Source: Hoplostethus atlanticus (lineage: Eukaryota; Chordata; Actinopteri; Trachichthyiformes; Trachichthyidae). Taken from it: a DNA stretch of 64,000 bases. This document shows positions 21,552 to 34,370 of the stretch, piece by piece (the stretch's first letter is position 1; every line of letters begins with the position of its first letter). Location of the stretch: contig JAXDDX010000049.1 of the NCBI GenBank assembly GCA_034670405.1, positions 2,860,001-2,924,000 of the forward strand, in the 5' to 3' direction. The notes beneath the pieces were generated by a model, which saw only the letters and a program-made list of their open reading frames with translations, searched no databases and had not been told where the DNA came from. The position numbers and the translations under genes are program-made.

Positions 21552-24500
21552 TGAGCCGATGCAGACATTTAAACCCCTGTCAATCACCCCAGCGTGGTTC
21601 CTGCTTTCTTCCACCATGGCCTGCTGGCCCTCCCCCCTACTGGGTGCTTTGCCAAATGTCTCCAGATTTCATGTGACATCATCACCCTTCTGACTCACGC
21701 TTTACTGAGCCAAGCCCGGATTACTAACTGCAGGAGAGGCTGCTGGAGACTGTCTCTCTATATATAGAAGCACATCTTTCTAGAAGCAAAAGACACGCAA
21801 ATAAACACACATACATACTCTCATGTACACAGGGTTTACTTGTAGCTTGCTGGTTGTAAGTGGGGTGTCGTTACTGTTGTGGTGTCGTACTGTAGGTAGC
21901 CTGGGCTGTGTAGCATGTTCTTAAAGCCATGACTTAATGTCCTGAGAGTGGAAAACACATAACCCCACCTTGAACTGGCTACTTTCTCTCTTTTTCTCTC
22001 CCTCCTAATATATATTTCTCTCTTTTTTAATATTCTGCCACACAAGAAAGCTTAGCAGAAACTAAATGCTCTGCCGCCATGTTTACCTACAGGTCATTTG
22101 TGGTAGTGGTAGAGTAGCAGTATCCGACAAGTGATGAGTTGGTGGTCTCTCACCTTGTTAGGAGCGAGCACTAACTGAGTGTTTTAATTCAATCTCACCC
22201 AGCTTCTACTTTTTGCAATACAGTTGTACATTTACCGTGGGAGCGATGGCGTCACGTGAGTAGGTCTCCTTCGCTGCTGTGAAACCAAGCCCAGTGATTG
22301 AGTTGTCGTGTGTTTAAAAAAAAAAAAAAAAAAACGTAAATCCGCAGGTAGAAAGTGTTTTACCAAAATGCATTTTGTCATGGTGTAGCTTGACCTGATG
22401 CACAGGTTTATGTGTGTGCTCTGCCCTACTGTGTGGATTTACAGAGTATGTCTAACAAATGCGTGGATGTGTGTAAGAAATCCAAGTGTGAATTTGCGTG
22501 TGTTTTCAAGGGTTCAAGGCAACACCTAGAAGTTACTGTAGTTAGGTGAATAACATGGCCACTGGAGTGCTTATACAATACAAAGCCAAATAAGGAAAGA
22601 AAAAAAAAAAAACCTACATGTAGTGAGGTGGTGCATTGTGGGCAAGGGAGGATTTTAGCTGCCCTTGTACCATCCTCTCTGGCTGAACAGTGTACTACAA
22701 TGCATGTTTTATTGTTGACTTGGGCTGTTAGCTTTGGTAGCGTTTCTTAAAACTGAACGGGACGGTACAGAGTTGTCTGTGCATGACTTAGCTAATCTGA
22801 GCTGTGACTATCTTCTCAACACTAACAAACAAACAAAAAAAAAACGAGCACGGTGTCAGTGGCTGTTTCCCTGACTTGTAGCGTGTGTTCATCCTGTCCC
22901 CTTGGTGGCAACGATGGAATCCTCTTGTGATGTTTACCATATTGCCTAAAGAACAAGCACATGTGATGATAGATATAGCAACAAAGTTTTTTTCTTTGGT
23001 ATTGCATTTGCGTTGGTTTATATTTAGGTATAGAAACGCAGTGTTTTAAGCAGAGTGAGGAGCTTGTGTTTTAATCTTGTGTTTTTTCGTGTGACAGATC
23101 TCCCCTTGTGGTTGCTATGCTGGTTGCTATGCTGTATTGCTAGAACAACATGTAGGATGTTGAGTGATGGAGGCAGTATCCCTCTCACAGTGCACATGAG
23201 GGACCACAACAACGGGTTATGATAGCAAAACAACCGGCAAAACAATCAGTCATTTCACTACCGCTGAGCCTCTTGTGAATGGATGCCTTTAGGACCCGAA
23301 CTGTCCTATGCACTGAAATAGTCAAGGATTGGGGCAAAGACCCTAATAGCCTTGTGGACTAAGGGATCAGTTAGCAAGGATTAAGATAGACCTTCTCCCT
23401 GTCTTGTGCACTGCCAGTGTTGACACTGCCTCCTCCTGTAGTGGAGTCGTCTGTGAGGAAGTTTTGATAGTTTACACAGGGTGTTGTCAGTTGAGATGCC
23501 TTAAGTATTTAACAATCATAATTTATTACTAACTGTAGATATTGTGGGTATGGATTTAATTTTAGAAAGTTTTTTGCGATTGAATCATAATTTATTTATT
23601 TAGAAATAATACAAAAATGATTTGAAAAAAAAACTATTACCTCATTTTTGCATTGTTTAAATGGGAATGCTTTGCATGCAGTTGTGTTTTTCCGAAGACT
23701 GAAGTTGAAAAAAAGAAAAAAAAAATCCCTGCTGTTTGATCTCCCCGAGCCGGCTGTGTGATGTTTACTGTCCAAGGCTGAGCTACTGAGCCTGCTCTCT
23801 GTCTGTCTCTGTCTCTCTCTCTGTCTCTCTCTCTCTGTGTCTCTCTCTCTGTCTCTCTCTCTCTCTGTCTCTCTCTCTCTCTGTCTCTCTCGTGGTGCTG
23901 TGGATCTTGGTTACATTCCATTCAATGCAATTTCTCTGATCCCCTATGCTGTGATCTAGTGGACAAACTGCAATGGAGTGAATTGGTTTTAGTTTGTGAT
24001 TTTTTTTTTCCTGTCTTGTTTTGCACTCATAGTTTTAATAAGGGAACCCTCTCACTGGCATAACGCAGTTACAGTTGTAGTTTAATATTATCATCACATC
24101 GACTTGAGCTTTTTGTTTTTTATGCTCTGCTTTTCATAATGTGCTGTGGCTCTTGTGGATTTCATCATCAGTGATGAAATCCCCCTCTCTCTCTCAAATT
24201 CCTTTATCTTTCTCTCTTTTCATCTTTCTGCTTTCTCCCGTTGATGTCTGTTTCAGTTCTTTTTCCAGAATAGTTGTAGACTTGAGCATAACAAGTGCCT
24301 CGCTTTAAGTGTTAAGAGATATTTCCATATTATTTAAACCATTAAAAAGAATCACCCATGAAGCCATCGCGCCTTATTGGTTACATACTGAATTAGATGA
24401 ATGGGTCATGAAGGTGCTTAATCAACATTTGACAACTGTCTCCAAAAGCCATTATCTTCAAAATTTCCAATCAGACTGAACTGAACAAAATCAGCAGTTG

Positions 24501-25216
24501 TTTTTGTATTATTGACACATATTGTGGGAATAATTCTGACTACAAAGAGGCATGTTTCACTGTGGACTTCACCAATGCTACAATTATCTTTCTTTTGTTC
24601 ACTCTTCTATTCTTTTAATCTACTATCTCTCCATTTCCCTGTTCCCTATTCCCCCTGTTTCTGTTTCTTCCCTGAGTTTGACTTAGCCGTCCATCCCTCC
24701 TCTCGGAATCCACCCACTGTTTCCTCTCACAATCCTCTAGGGAAGGCAAGGACAGATGGAGGATTTTAAAGCACAACCTTTCTAAAAATGCATGTTTTTC
24801 TCAGGTTTCAATATAGTCTCAATGGTATAAAAGTATATGGTGAAAATATATACAAAGAATATAACAGAATAATATTAATTTTGCTGCTGCTTGAATCTGA
24901 AAAACAAAACTGAAGGAAGAGAAAATATCCCAAAAAGTGCCAGTGAAAGGGCTGCCGCCATCCTTGTATGAAACTCTGCTGTTTAGCTGTGACTGCGCAA
25001 TGTTTTTCAATATAGGATATTTTATCTCAAAATGGAATTATTTATCATTAATATTAAAGCAATAGCTCATTAATGGTGATGAGTGTGTTGAAGAAATGGA
25101 TGAGCATATTATGTGTAAATGTTAGATTCACATTTGGTGGAATTTTGTACTTTATTTATTACTACTACTAATAATGATTTTAAAAGTTGCATTGCTAAAC
25201 CCAAACTGTTCTGTTT
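21552..25216 (+). other. Long rnf165 3' untranslated region and intergenic sequence
   Basis: No coding exon is seen on either strand. An early AATAAA lies near 21800 and a stronger one at 25269-25274, so the 3' UTR may reach about 3.7 kb. An interrupted (CT)n tract is at 23797-23891, and A-runs occur near 22317-22334 and 22599-22612. Confidence 0.5.
23797..23891. repeat. Interrupted (CT)n / GTCTCT microsatellite
   Basis: CT dinucleotides interrupted every 8-14 bases by GT. A Arg-Glu open frame on the - strand over it is an artefact. Confidence 0.9.
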
Positions 25217-25274
25217 TTTATTTTATTTCATGGCTTGTATATTATCCTTTTGTATGTGCTCTTTTTGTAATAAA
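25217..25274. terminator. Opposed poly(A) signals between rnf165 and loxhd1
   Basis: AATAAA on + at 25269-25274 can end rnf165. TTTATT at 25217-25222 and 25222-25227 (AATAAA on -) can end loxhd1, about 750 bases after its stop. More - strand copies lie at 25151-25160. The two genes would end tail-to-tail and may overlap. Confidence 0.5.
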
Positions 25275-25975
25275 TTGGATAAAATTGATGAAAATGTTTT
25301 TTGATTCTTACATAGGGTCATCTTTCCCCCCAAATGTGTGAATACAATTTGACCCTTGTCACAGACCCATAAGAGGCTGGCTGAATTATCTTGCTTTGAG
25401 ATCCTTACGGTTAATGAAGAAAATGAATAAACTTGTGATGAATCAACTGCTTTCATTCAGACTGAGAAGCCGGGCATCATCTGCAGGGTCTGGGTGGCAA
25501 TCACGGTGTGATTTGTGGTCAGAGTGTGCTTGTTGCTTGAAGAGCATGAAAAAAAGACATCTGGCAAAAAAACGTTGAATGCAAACAGGTTGAAAAGCAT
25601 CATGTTCTCATTTTGAGTATTACAAAACAGTTCAATCTTTTATAAAAAACGTCATTATTACAAAGCCACTGTGAGCGAACCATCCCTGATATATGACATT
25701 TAAAAAGGATGGCACATTCATGTTACCTGACCAAAGGAGATATTGTCACAGTATTTTAAGGCAGGTCACATTCTCAGGTTGCATGAAATAGCTACTCATG
25801 ATATACCTAAAAAAACAATGAGTGTAAAAATCTGTCAGTTCCTGAGATGTCAACCTTGTTGGGGCAATACAGAATCTCTTTGGTCGTTACCCTGAAACAA
25901 GCCACGAGAGAAAAGAATATTTCTCTGCCGCTGGAATGTGTAGAAATCAGCCCATTAATAGTGTGTAGTCTTTTT

Positions 25976-26456
25976 TTAGTACTTAGTGTGGAGTATCCTG
26001 CCGATTTTCCCATCGGCTCTCTTGGTGTCCAGCCACTTTCCACATAGGAAGATGGTGGAGACGCCATTGGCTGTGTTAGTAACCTCCACGCGATCCAGCA
26101 GCCAGCCAGGGTTGAGCCCGGAGTTGTCGTGCTCCACCCGTACTCTCAGCAGCTCTCCCATGTCCAGCATTTCCAGAAGGAAGCGATCAGTTTGCTCACG
26201 TTCAAACAGGTTGCGGAACTTCTGCCGCAGCGGTCGGCGGCCCGAATCTCCATTGGAGCCAAAGATGGTGATGAAAACATTGGCATCGGTACCTGCGCCC
26301 TTCTCATCGCCAGTGATGACGATGATCTCATACTTGACGGGCACCAGGCTGCGAGCCTTACTGGCAAAGCTCTCAATGGTCTTTGTGCACTCAAAGGTCA
26401 AGAACTCATCCCTCTTTGGAGAGAGAGGGATGAGGGCATTGCAGCTAAAGATGTAC
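25976..26456 (-). CDS. loxhd1: loxhd1 exon 41: end of PLAT 15 and all of PLAT 16, stop
   Basis: After an acceptor ending CAACTCTAG it reads [19 protein letters not shown], closing unit 15. Unit 16 then runs from [20 protein letters not shown] to [20 protein letters not shown] and the stop. The end HTKY differs from the mammalian tail. This is the only unit contained in a single exon. Confidence 0.95.
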
Positions 26457-28794
26457 CTAGAGTTGATGGGACAGAGACAGAAGAATACAGTCTTATGTTT
26501 TGACAATGAATGACTGAAAGAATGATATGGGCCCTTGAGCAATGAAAGATCCCTTACCTGTTGCCCAGCTCCTTTTCCATGACAGCGACCTCCTCCACAT
26601 GCCAGTACACCTCCCCCTTTACCTTCTTACCATCCTTGGGGGTGTGGCCCAGGCAGATACCAGCTATGTCACCCAGGTTCTTGGAGGAAAACTCAAACTT
26701 GTCAACATTTCCCCTAAAATGATTAGAAAATAAATGCATTATTGTCCTGGGAAGTTGTTTGATGAATTTTCAACAGGATTCCTCTTGATGTAATGTCACG
26801 ATGATAGCCTGTACTATTGGTCTGGGCTCAAGTGCTCTTGGGAGCTGGGGGGGATTACTATAATCAGTATGGCATAAAAGAGAGAATTACTCAACTCCCA
26901 TTTCTTTGTGCTTTTTCACAATGACCTAATCAGTTCAATGAACTAATCTCGAGAGGAGCCTACCGCAAGAACCTCTTCTTCTTTGATGAATTCTCCATCA
27001 CAAATTCTTTTGATCGGCCCTTCTTCCCCTCAAGTACAATACAGGCATTCTCTTTGGTTTCAGCTTCATTCGTGTTTGCCGTTGTGATACAAATTTCATA
27101 TTCTTTTAAAAAGAAAACACAGACACAGTTAGAAAATGATATAAATAAATTGTGTGCAAATGAACATCACTAAAACTGTATGGATGTTGCTTGTTGTGAG
27201 TTAGTGTAAATGCATTGCCCTGGCCTTACTGGTCTTCTCGTTGAGGTCTAAGATGTCGTTGTTAGCACAGGCCAGTTCTCTCATGATCTGTCCATCATCA
27301 TCATTCTTGGCAAGCCAGCGGTCACAGGGGAAGCGAAATGTTTTATCCATGATCTCGTCCTTCACATCAATGTAGTCCAGGTGCCATCCTGGAGCAGGAC
27401 CTGGGCATGACAGGATTGTGAAACAGAAGTGAAACGAGTCAACATTATCGTCCCCCACAAATGATGCAGGCACCCCTACTTGGGCCAATCAGTAAGAAGC
27501 TGCATCATCCCTCCAAGTCAGACCGGTGGTGTAGCAGTTATGGTCTTTGAGAGTCTGAAATTTTGACCTTTAATTATAGTGTCCTCATCAGCTCAAACAG
27601 TGTAATTTTGTAAACTTATTGCATCCCCATCAAGCCAATCAGTCCAATGGTTTTAAACACCAGATTACAGTGCCAAATACATCCTCCCTCCAAGTTTTGC
27701 CAAATTCAGACCAGTGGTGTCTGAGATATCATGTTTGAGTTTTAAATGTTGACTTTTTGACTTTTAGCTGACAATTGATTGACTGACCTGAGTTGTCGTG
27801 CCAGACCCGTACTTTGGAGAGCTCTCCCAGGCTGAAGAGATCTGGGAAGCGGAACGTGTCCATTTGCTTGCGTTCAAACTTGTTGGACTTGTTGGACTCT
27901 TTCAGCGGCAAAGTCCCTGTATCTCCATTCTCTCCAAAAATGATGAGCCACACTTTGGCATCAGTGCCCGCCGCTGAGGAGACAGAAGAGAGTCACCCAC
28001 CTAGAAATAATACATTCTGATTCCCTATAGATGATCATTCAGCTTTTCCAGTTTCCTAAATACAACACAACAGACTGCTTCTTTCAGGAACCAATAATGG
28101 GCTAATTAATTTTTTTTCCCTTACCATCAACTCGCCATTGGTTGACAAATATACTTTCCCTCAGAATAAATAAAAAACAAACAAACAAACAAACAAACAA
28201 AATATTAGAATTGAATAATTGTCCAATAACACACAGACCAACCTAATTTCATTGTGGACTCTCCCCCATCAACCAGTCCCACCAGGATCTTGCTGTTTTT
28301 TGCGATTATTGCGATCGAACAGTGACTGACTAACAGTATCCAAAATAAAGGCTAAGGCTATAAAGGTTAAATGAAAAAGTGCACTCAACCTTTTTCACCT
28401 GTGGGGGTGAATAAACCTCAGGTATGAAACTACAACACATTGTCCTCTGAATCATCCTCCATGTCCTCCCTCTCAAAAGCTCCACTGCAGAGTCATTGGT
28501 TGTAGTATAACAAGACCAAGGTAGACATAGTTTGCTCATGTATGATTTAATTGAACCATTTTTTGTGACGAAGTGTGACGATTAGCGTTCTGTGACCATT
28601 TGTGGATATATTGTAAAATTACAATAATTATTGTGACAGCAAAATCCTGGAGGAACTGATGAACCAGCCAACCACATCATCAGCAGAAGAGTGAAATGTG
28701 ATACGAGGGGCAGAGAAGGCCCAGTTGTCTCTGACTCAGAGAGCAGATCTAAAATCCCTCTTTGCTTCTATTATGCACTGCAGTGCCTTTGTAA

Positions 28795-28853
<59 letters not shown>

Positions 28854-30763
28854 CAGCTTAGCTCATTATTCCTCCCAGAGCCTCAGTGGCGGTGCATTGC
28901 TATGTCTTAACTTACAGTAACTGCCAAGGGCAGGGAGAAGAGTCCTTTGAAGTCACCACTGACACCTAGCTCCTCTATCACGTTGATCAGCCTGCATTAC
29001 TAAGCTACAGAAAAACTGCATGGGGAAAAGAGGGAGCCAAGCTCTGTGGAGGGTTTCTGAAGAGATTTCTTTTATTATCATGTGGTCGTCAAACGGAACT
29101 TATTCCACCTTTACCCTCTGCACGAGTGAAGGTCAAGTGAAGAGGAAATACACTGAATGAACCCCAAGGTGACAGAACTAGCTGGACCGAATCAGTGACA
29201 AGACGTCCCTCTATGTAGCAAGACTTTACTGTTGGAAACAGAACTGGGAAAGAGCAATCTTTGTTCCATACTCTGTAAAAGGGTAGAGATCAAATAATCT
29301 CCATTCCATTGTGCAACACAACACAAAGATTGCAGGAATATTGCAACAGCGTGATGTTGCTAGTCTGCCCAACACGCAGACTCGCAATGTACCTGCGACA
29401 TCACTGGTCTTGACCTGGACGATATAGGTTGTGAGTTCCACCATCTCCTCCTCGTCCACCACAGCAGCCATCTCACAGATCATGGTCCTCTTGGGTCCAC
29501 GTGTCTTGGACAGCCACTCCTCATAGGTGAACACGGACACCTCCTCTGTGGTCAGGTTACGCATGATCACCTGGTTGTACACAGTTAGCTCTTCAAACAT
29601 CAAATATCATTCAAATATTGATGTTTATGATCACAGGCACAGAGATTCACTATTAAATAAAACTGTGTTTTTTTACCCTCTTTTAAGCGTGCCTTCCCAC
29701 ACAGCTAGGAAAGTGCATACATGAAGAATTTAGCAAAGAGGTATAGATTCAGGATGCAATATGTCTTTTTTCTAAATTACACTCAGTAATTGTAGTGGCT
29801 GATGTTATCACATGTTGTAATCAATGAATGCAATTGTGTTAGCTTACATGGAACAGATATTGATCCGTTCCAGACAAGGTGACAGCCGTCTGGAAACCAT
29901 GTTATTGCAATCCATACATTCAAGCCTTTCAAACATTTATTCTGGTGTCATGTGGAAAAACAAGTATCATCTTTGAGTACGAATGAGCGTTGTGCATTCT
30001 ACGTCACACATAATGAACGTTTATGTATTATGTATACAACGCCCTGCAACTCCGAGGTGTCTGATCGCTTCATGTCATGGGTGGCATTTCATTATGATCG
30101 AGACAAAGACTTGGCTCCGGCAGCCGTAGCAGCATTAGCTCCCCACTCTGCATATTCATCTGGGTAGATTACTATGCTGGCGGGTCGCCCGGCTCACGGC
30201 TAGGTCTATTGGAATACATGGACCCGGCAATCCATAAAGGGAGCACATCTGTTTGTGATGCTGCACACATGAGGCTCTGTGCAGGGTCGAGTCAAGGAGA
30301 TGTTCGCAATCGCTGAGTTCCGGGCCACGGACAGACAGGGCTCGGTATTGTTCCCGACTGCTCCGCTACTCTGCGGGCCCGGCGCCTTTACCAGAGAAGA
30401 CATCTGCATAGGAAACATGTTCCATTTCATCAAAGTGGTTGGCAGGAGACCTCGGGCTGAATTTGGAGGCTAGTGGTCACGTTGTCCTCACAGGGTCATC
30501 GGAAAAGAAAACATGCTGTAGCCCACTGAGAAACAAGTCAGTGTAAATGGATGTAGTTTAATATATTATGGGCTATGTATGCCTATGTTATTAATTGAGG
30601 ATAGTTGCACCAACACGCGGCAATATATACCAACAGCAAAATGTTATTTAGTGGAAAATACCATGTTAGCTAGCCAGTGTTGCATAGCAGTGTTTGCATG
30701 GTGGAGGGATAGTACAGTGTTAAGTAGTACATGGAACACACAGTGCTGCAGCTCATTATTGAG

Positions 30764-30827
<64 letters not shown>

Positions 30828-30908
30828 TAGTAGTCAGCACGAACACCATGGTGACTAAAATGGGTCAATATGCTGACTCCAGGAACTCTGGCCCCTACTG
30901 TGGAGCCT

Positions 30909-30972
<64 letters not shown>

Positions 30973-32932
30973 CGTGGGTGGGTGGATGAATCATGCACTG
31001 ACCATTCCTGACCATTGTGTCTGTCTGTGTGATATAATAGATTGAATGATCCTATGACCTACAGCATACAGGGCCAGAATACAAACACAAGTCTGGGACT
31101 GCTTTGTACTATTGACTCTGGAAATAGCTAGCAGTTATTGTTCTACTTTTTATGTCCCTGGTTTCATGTTTTATGGATGATATCTGCTGTTTCCACTTCA
31201 TAACCAATAAGCCATTCACAAAATAAAGGAAAACCAGTGCATAGCGCATGATTAGCTGATTCTGAATGATTCATACTGGTAGAAGAAACATTCAGCAGTA
31301 CCAGTTTAGCAGTTCTATATACCTGTCTGCCTGTCTAACGCTAGATTGGTTAAGGTGACCCAACCTTAGTTCTACGCAATATTGAGCCAGTTAGACGATG
31401 CCTTGTTAATTGAGCTGACCTTATCAAGAAACCAGTCAGGTCGGCTGCCAGAGCCATCGATGCGGAGCCTCATCTTCCTCAGTGGGGCAATGTCATCGAT
31501 CTCCAGGCTGAAAGTGTCCTCCTGACCACGCTCAAACCTGGCGACCACCATGCAGACAGACACAGAGTTCATATTCTGTAGCATAATGTTGAAGCTGATC
31601 TTCACTTTATTTCATATCATTTTAAAATTAAAAAAAAGGTACATGATGTGACATGTCAATATATATTGTGCAAAGTGGAATAAATCAATGGTCAGAATAT
31701 TTTACTTTTTGGTTTGGTGTCTCAAGGGATCGGCCTTAAGAGAGAGAGAGTGTATGATGTCTATATTCCACTACCTGTCCTCATTCTTCTGCAGAGGTAT
31801 CTCCTCTGAGCTGCCGTTGGCCCCAAACACAGACATGAAGATCTGCGTGTCCGATCCTGCGTTCTGCACATCGCCTGTCACCACCGTCACCTCATAAATG
31901 ATCTGACATCAAAAGATGAGACATCTTACTCATTTTACTTACTATATTTGATATATACCTCCCAAATATCAAAAGATAGGAATTAATTTATTTTGCAACT
32001 AATACAAAATGACAGTGTTAAAATATCAGTGCAGTAATATATTTTCTGTGATCATGGGGATATGACTGTGTCTGTTTGGTCACATTGATCTACCTTTTGG
32101 GAGATGGAAACGCCCTCTGCATCCAACACATTGAAAACTCTAGCCGTCAGCCCATCTCCACGATCTTTGGCCAGCCAGCACTTGCAAGCAAAAATATATT
32201 TGACCCCTTTGGTTGGCACAGCGACAGACAGCTCATCAACCAGCCAGCAGCTTTCAGGAGTGGCCCCATCATGGCCAAGCTGCAGGGAGGGAGAGAAACA
32301 ATCACTTCCAGCAATGTGCATGTATTTGTGTGCACATGCGCTTGCGTTTGTGTATGTGTGTGTGTATGTATGAGAGTGCACGATTCTGCTTGAAACTCTG
32401 AAAGGTCCCCCCTCCCTCCCCCCCCCGCTCCCCCCTCACCTCCACCTTTTTGATCTCCCCCACATCTGAACCATGGGACTCAAAGCTCTCCAGAGAGCCA
32501 GCCTCAAAGCACTTCCTCCCATCAGGCAGCTCCAGCCACAACCTCTCTGTCTGGGCGTGATTGGCTCCGATAATGATCACATAAGCCCTGCTGGTGGTGC
32601 TCGCATCCCGCTCCAGTCCGGTACAGATGGTGATGTGGTACGGTATGTCTGCACACCAGGGGGACAGCACTCAGTCATTCAGGTATGTGATTACGTAAAG
32701 ATGTCCGTGTTAGAATAGTAATGAAATACACAATTATTATATGTGTATAAGTCACATGATACTGATGATTCTTTATTAGTACTGTCAGTGTTTTCTTACT
32801 GGGGAGCTTGTCAACAACGTCCTCCTTCTTCTTCTTCTTTTTGTTCATGTTGCTGTCAACACTCTTCACTGTCAGGGCTAAGTTCTTCTTTTTACTGTTT
32901 AGACTTTCTCTCACCCCCTCATAACCCTGAAT

Positions 32933-32971
<39 letters not shown>

Positions 32972-34301
32972 TACTTGCTGAGACCTTAAATAGAAAATAT
33001 TTTTTTATTACTCATAAAGAGACACACATAGTCTATGTGTATATAATAGAGCATGGTGAATGTATACCCTACAAAGATTGTGGCTGGGTACTGATATTCA
33101 TTGGCATTGCATTTCTCTGGCTGCCAAGTACAATAAGTAATGAAACATGATGCTCCCTAATTGCAAGTCCAGTGTAGTGTTTCCTTTGGGTGTGACATTG
33201 TTCTGTTCTGACATTGTTCTGTTCTGCATTGTGTGACATTGTAAATGTCACACACACACACACAGATGTCTTGCTACCTTGACATAGAAGACTCTCTCAA
33301 TGCGTCGGTCCTCCCTCTTCCTGGAGAGCCAGCGTTCACATAAAAAGAGGAAGACCTCTTCTGTATCCACGTCGACAACCTCCACCTGCTCCAAGTACCA
33401 ATCAGCATTCAGCATACAGTTATCATGGCGGAGTTTTAATTTAAAAACCTGTCCAAGGTCGACTGCTTCTATAGTGAACTTATCCACCTGGGGAGAAAAA
33501 TCAAAAACCTTGTAGTGAAATAACATCAGCACCATTATGTATAGTTTGGAAAACTTCATGGGATTGGATAAAAAACACCAGAGGAAAAAATGCAGATACA
33601 GATGTGGTGGCTGTGTCTGCTTTCTTACAGATCCCCGTTCAAACTTGTTGCTGTTGGTCTCTGACTTGCTGAGTTTCCTCTCTCCGGTGTCCCCCAGGTC
33701 CCCATAGATGGTGAGGAAGACGTTGGCATCAGTGCCAGCAGCGTACACGTCACCTGTCATTGCTGACACACTGTATGTGTGAGCTGTGGTGGGGAAGATT
33801 AGAAGTACACAGTTTGACGCAATTCACAGCAATTGGCACAAAGAAATAGGCTGAACAGAGAACAGTTTTCCACCACTCTTTGATCCCACTGTCATGACTG
33901 TCATGACACTTTTTCACAGATATTAAGGGCTTGAAGGGAAATTGTCTCAAGTTTCCAAACTCATAAAAGCAGAGAAAAGACAGAACAAAGTAGAGAGAGA
34001 CATATTCTGCCAATGTTTGAGTGTTTGACTGTGTGTTTGTGTGTGTGTGTGAATGCAGTTGCATGTATTATATGTACTTGCGTGTCTGTGCATATGGATA
34101 CATACTCTCCAGCGCATCTTCCACCTCAACTTCGGTGACTTTCAGGCTGCCATCTCGTGCCAGCTTCTCAGTGATGATGTCAGAGGGCACCAGCTCTCTC
34201 ACCGTTTCTCTGTCGTCCTCTGACTTGGCTAACCAGCGCTCACACGGGAAGATGATGGTCTCTGAACCCTAGAGAGAAGCACAGGGCACTAACCAAATGA
34301 C

Positions 34302-34370
<69 letters not shown>

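Larger units (their letters stand above)
29571..31419 (-). other. loxhd1 intron 35 with two (GT)n tracts and a CpG-rich patch
   Basis: Two long (GT)n runs (30766-30825 and 30906-30969) and a GC/CpG-richer stretch at roughly 29990-30480. A + strand frame of 64 codons at 30279-30473 is not recognised and is treated as chance. Confidence 0.5.

Noticed and set aside
25986..26513. 175-codon open frame on + opposite loxhd1 exon 41
   Set aside because: Antisense shadow of the conserved PLAT 16 exon.
30279..30473. 64-codon + strand frame in a CpG-rich patch as a retrogene fragment
   Set aside because: I cannot link it to any family, and there is no poly(A) tail or target duplication; kept only as a composition anomaly.
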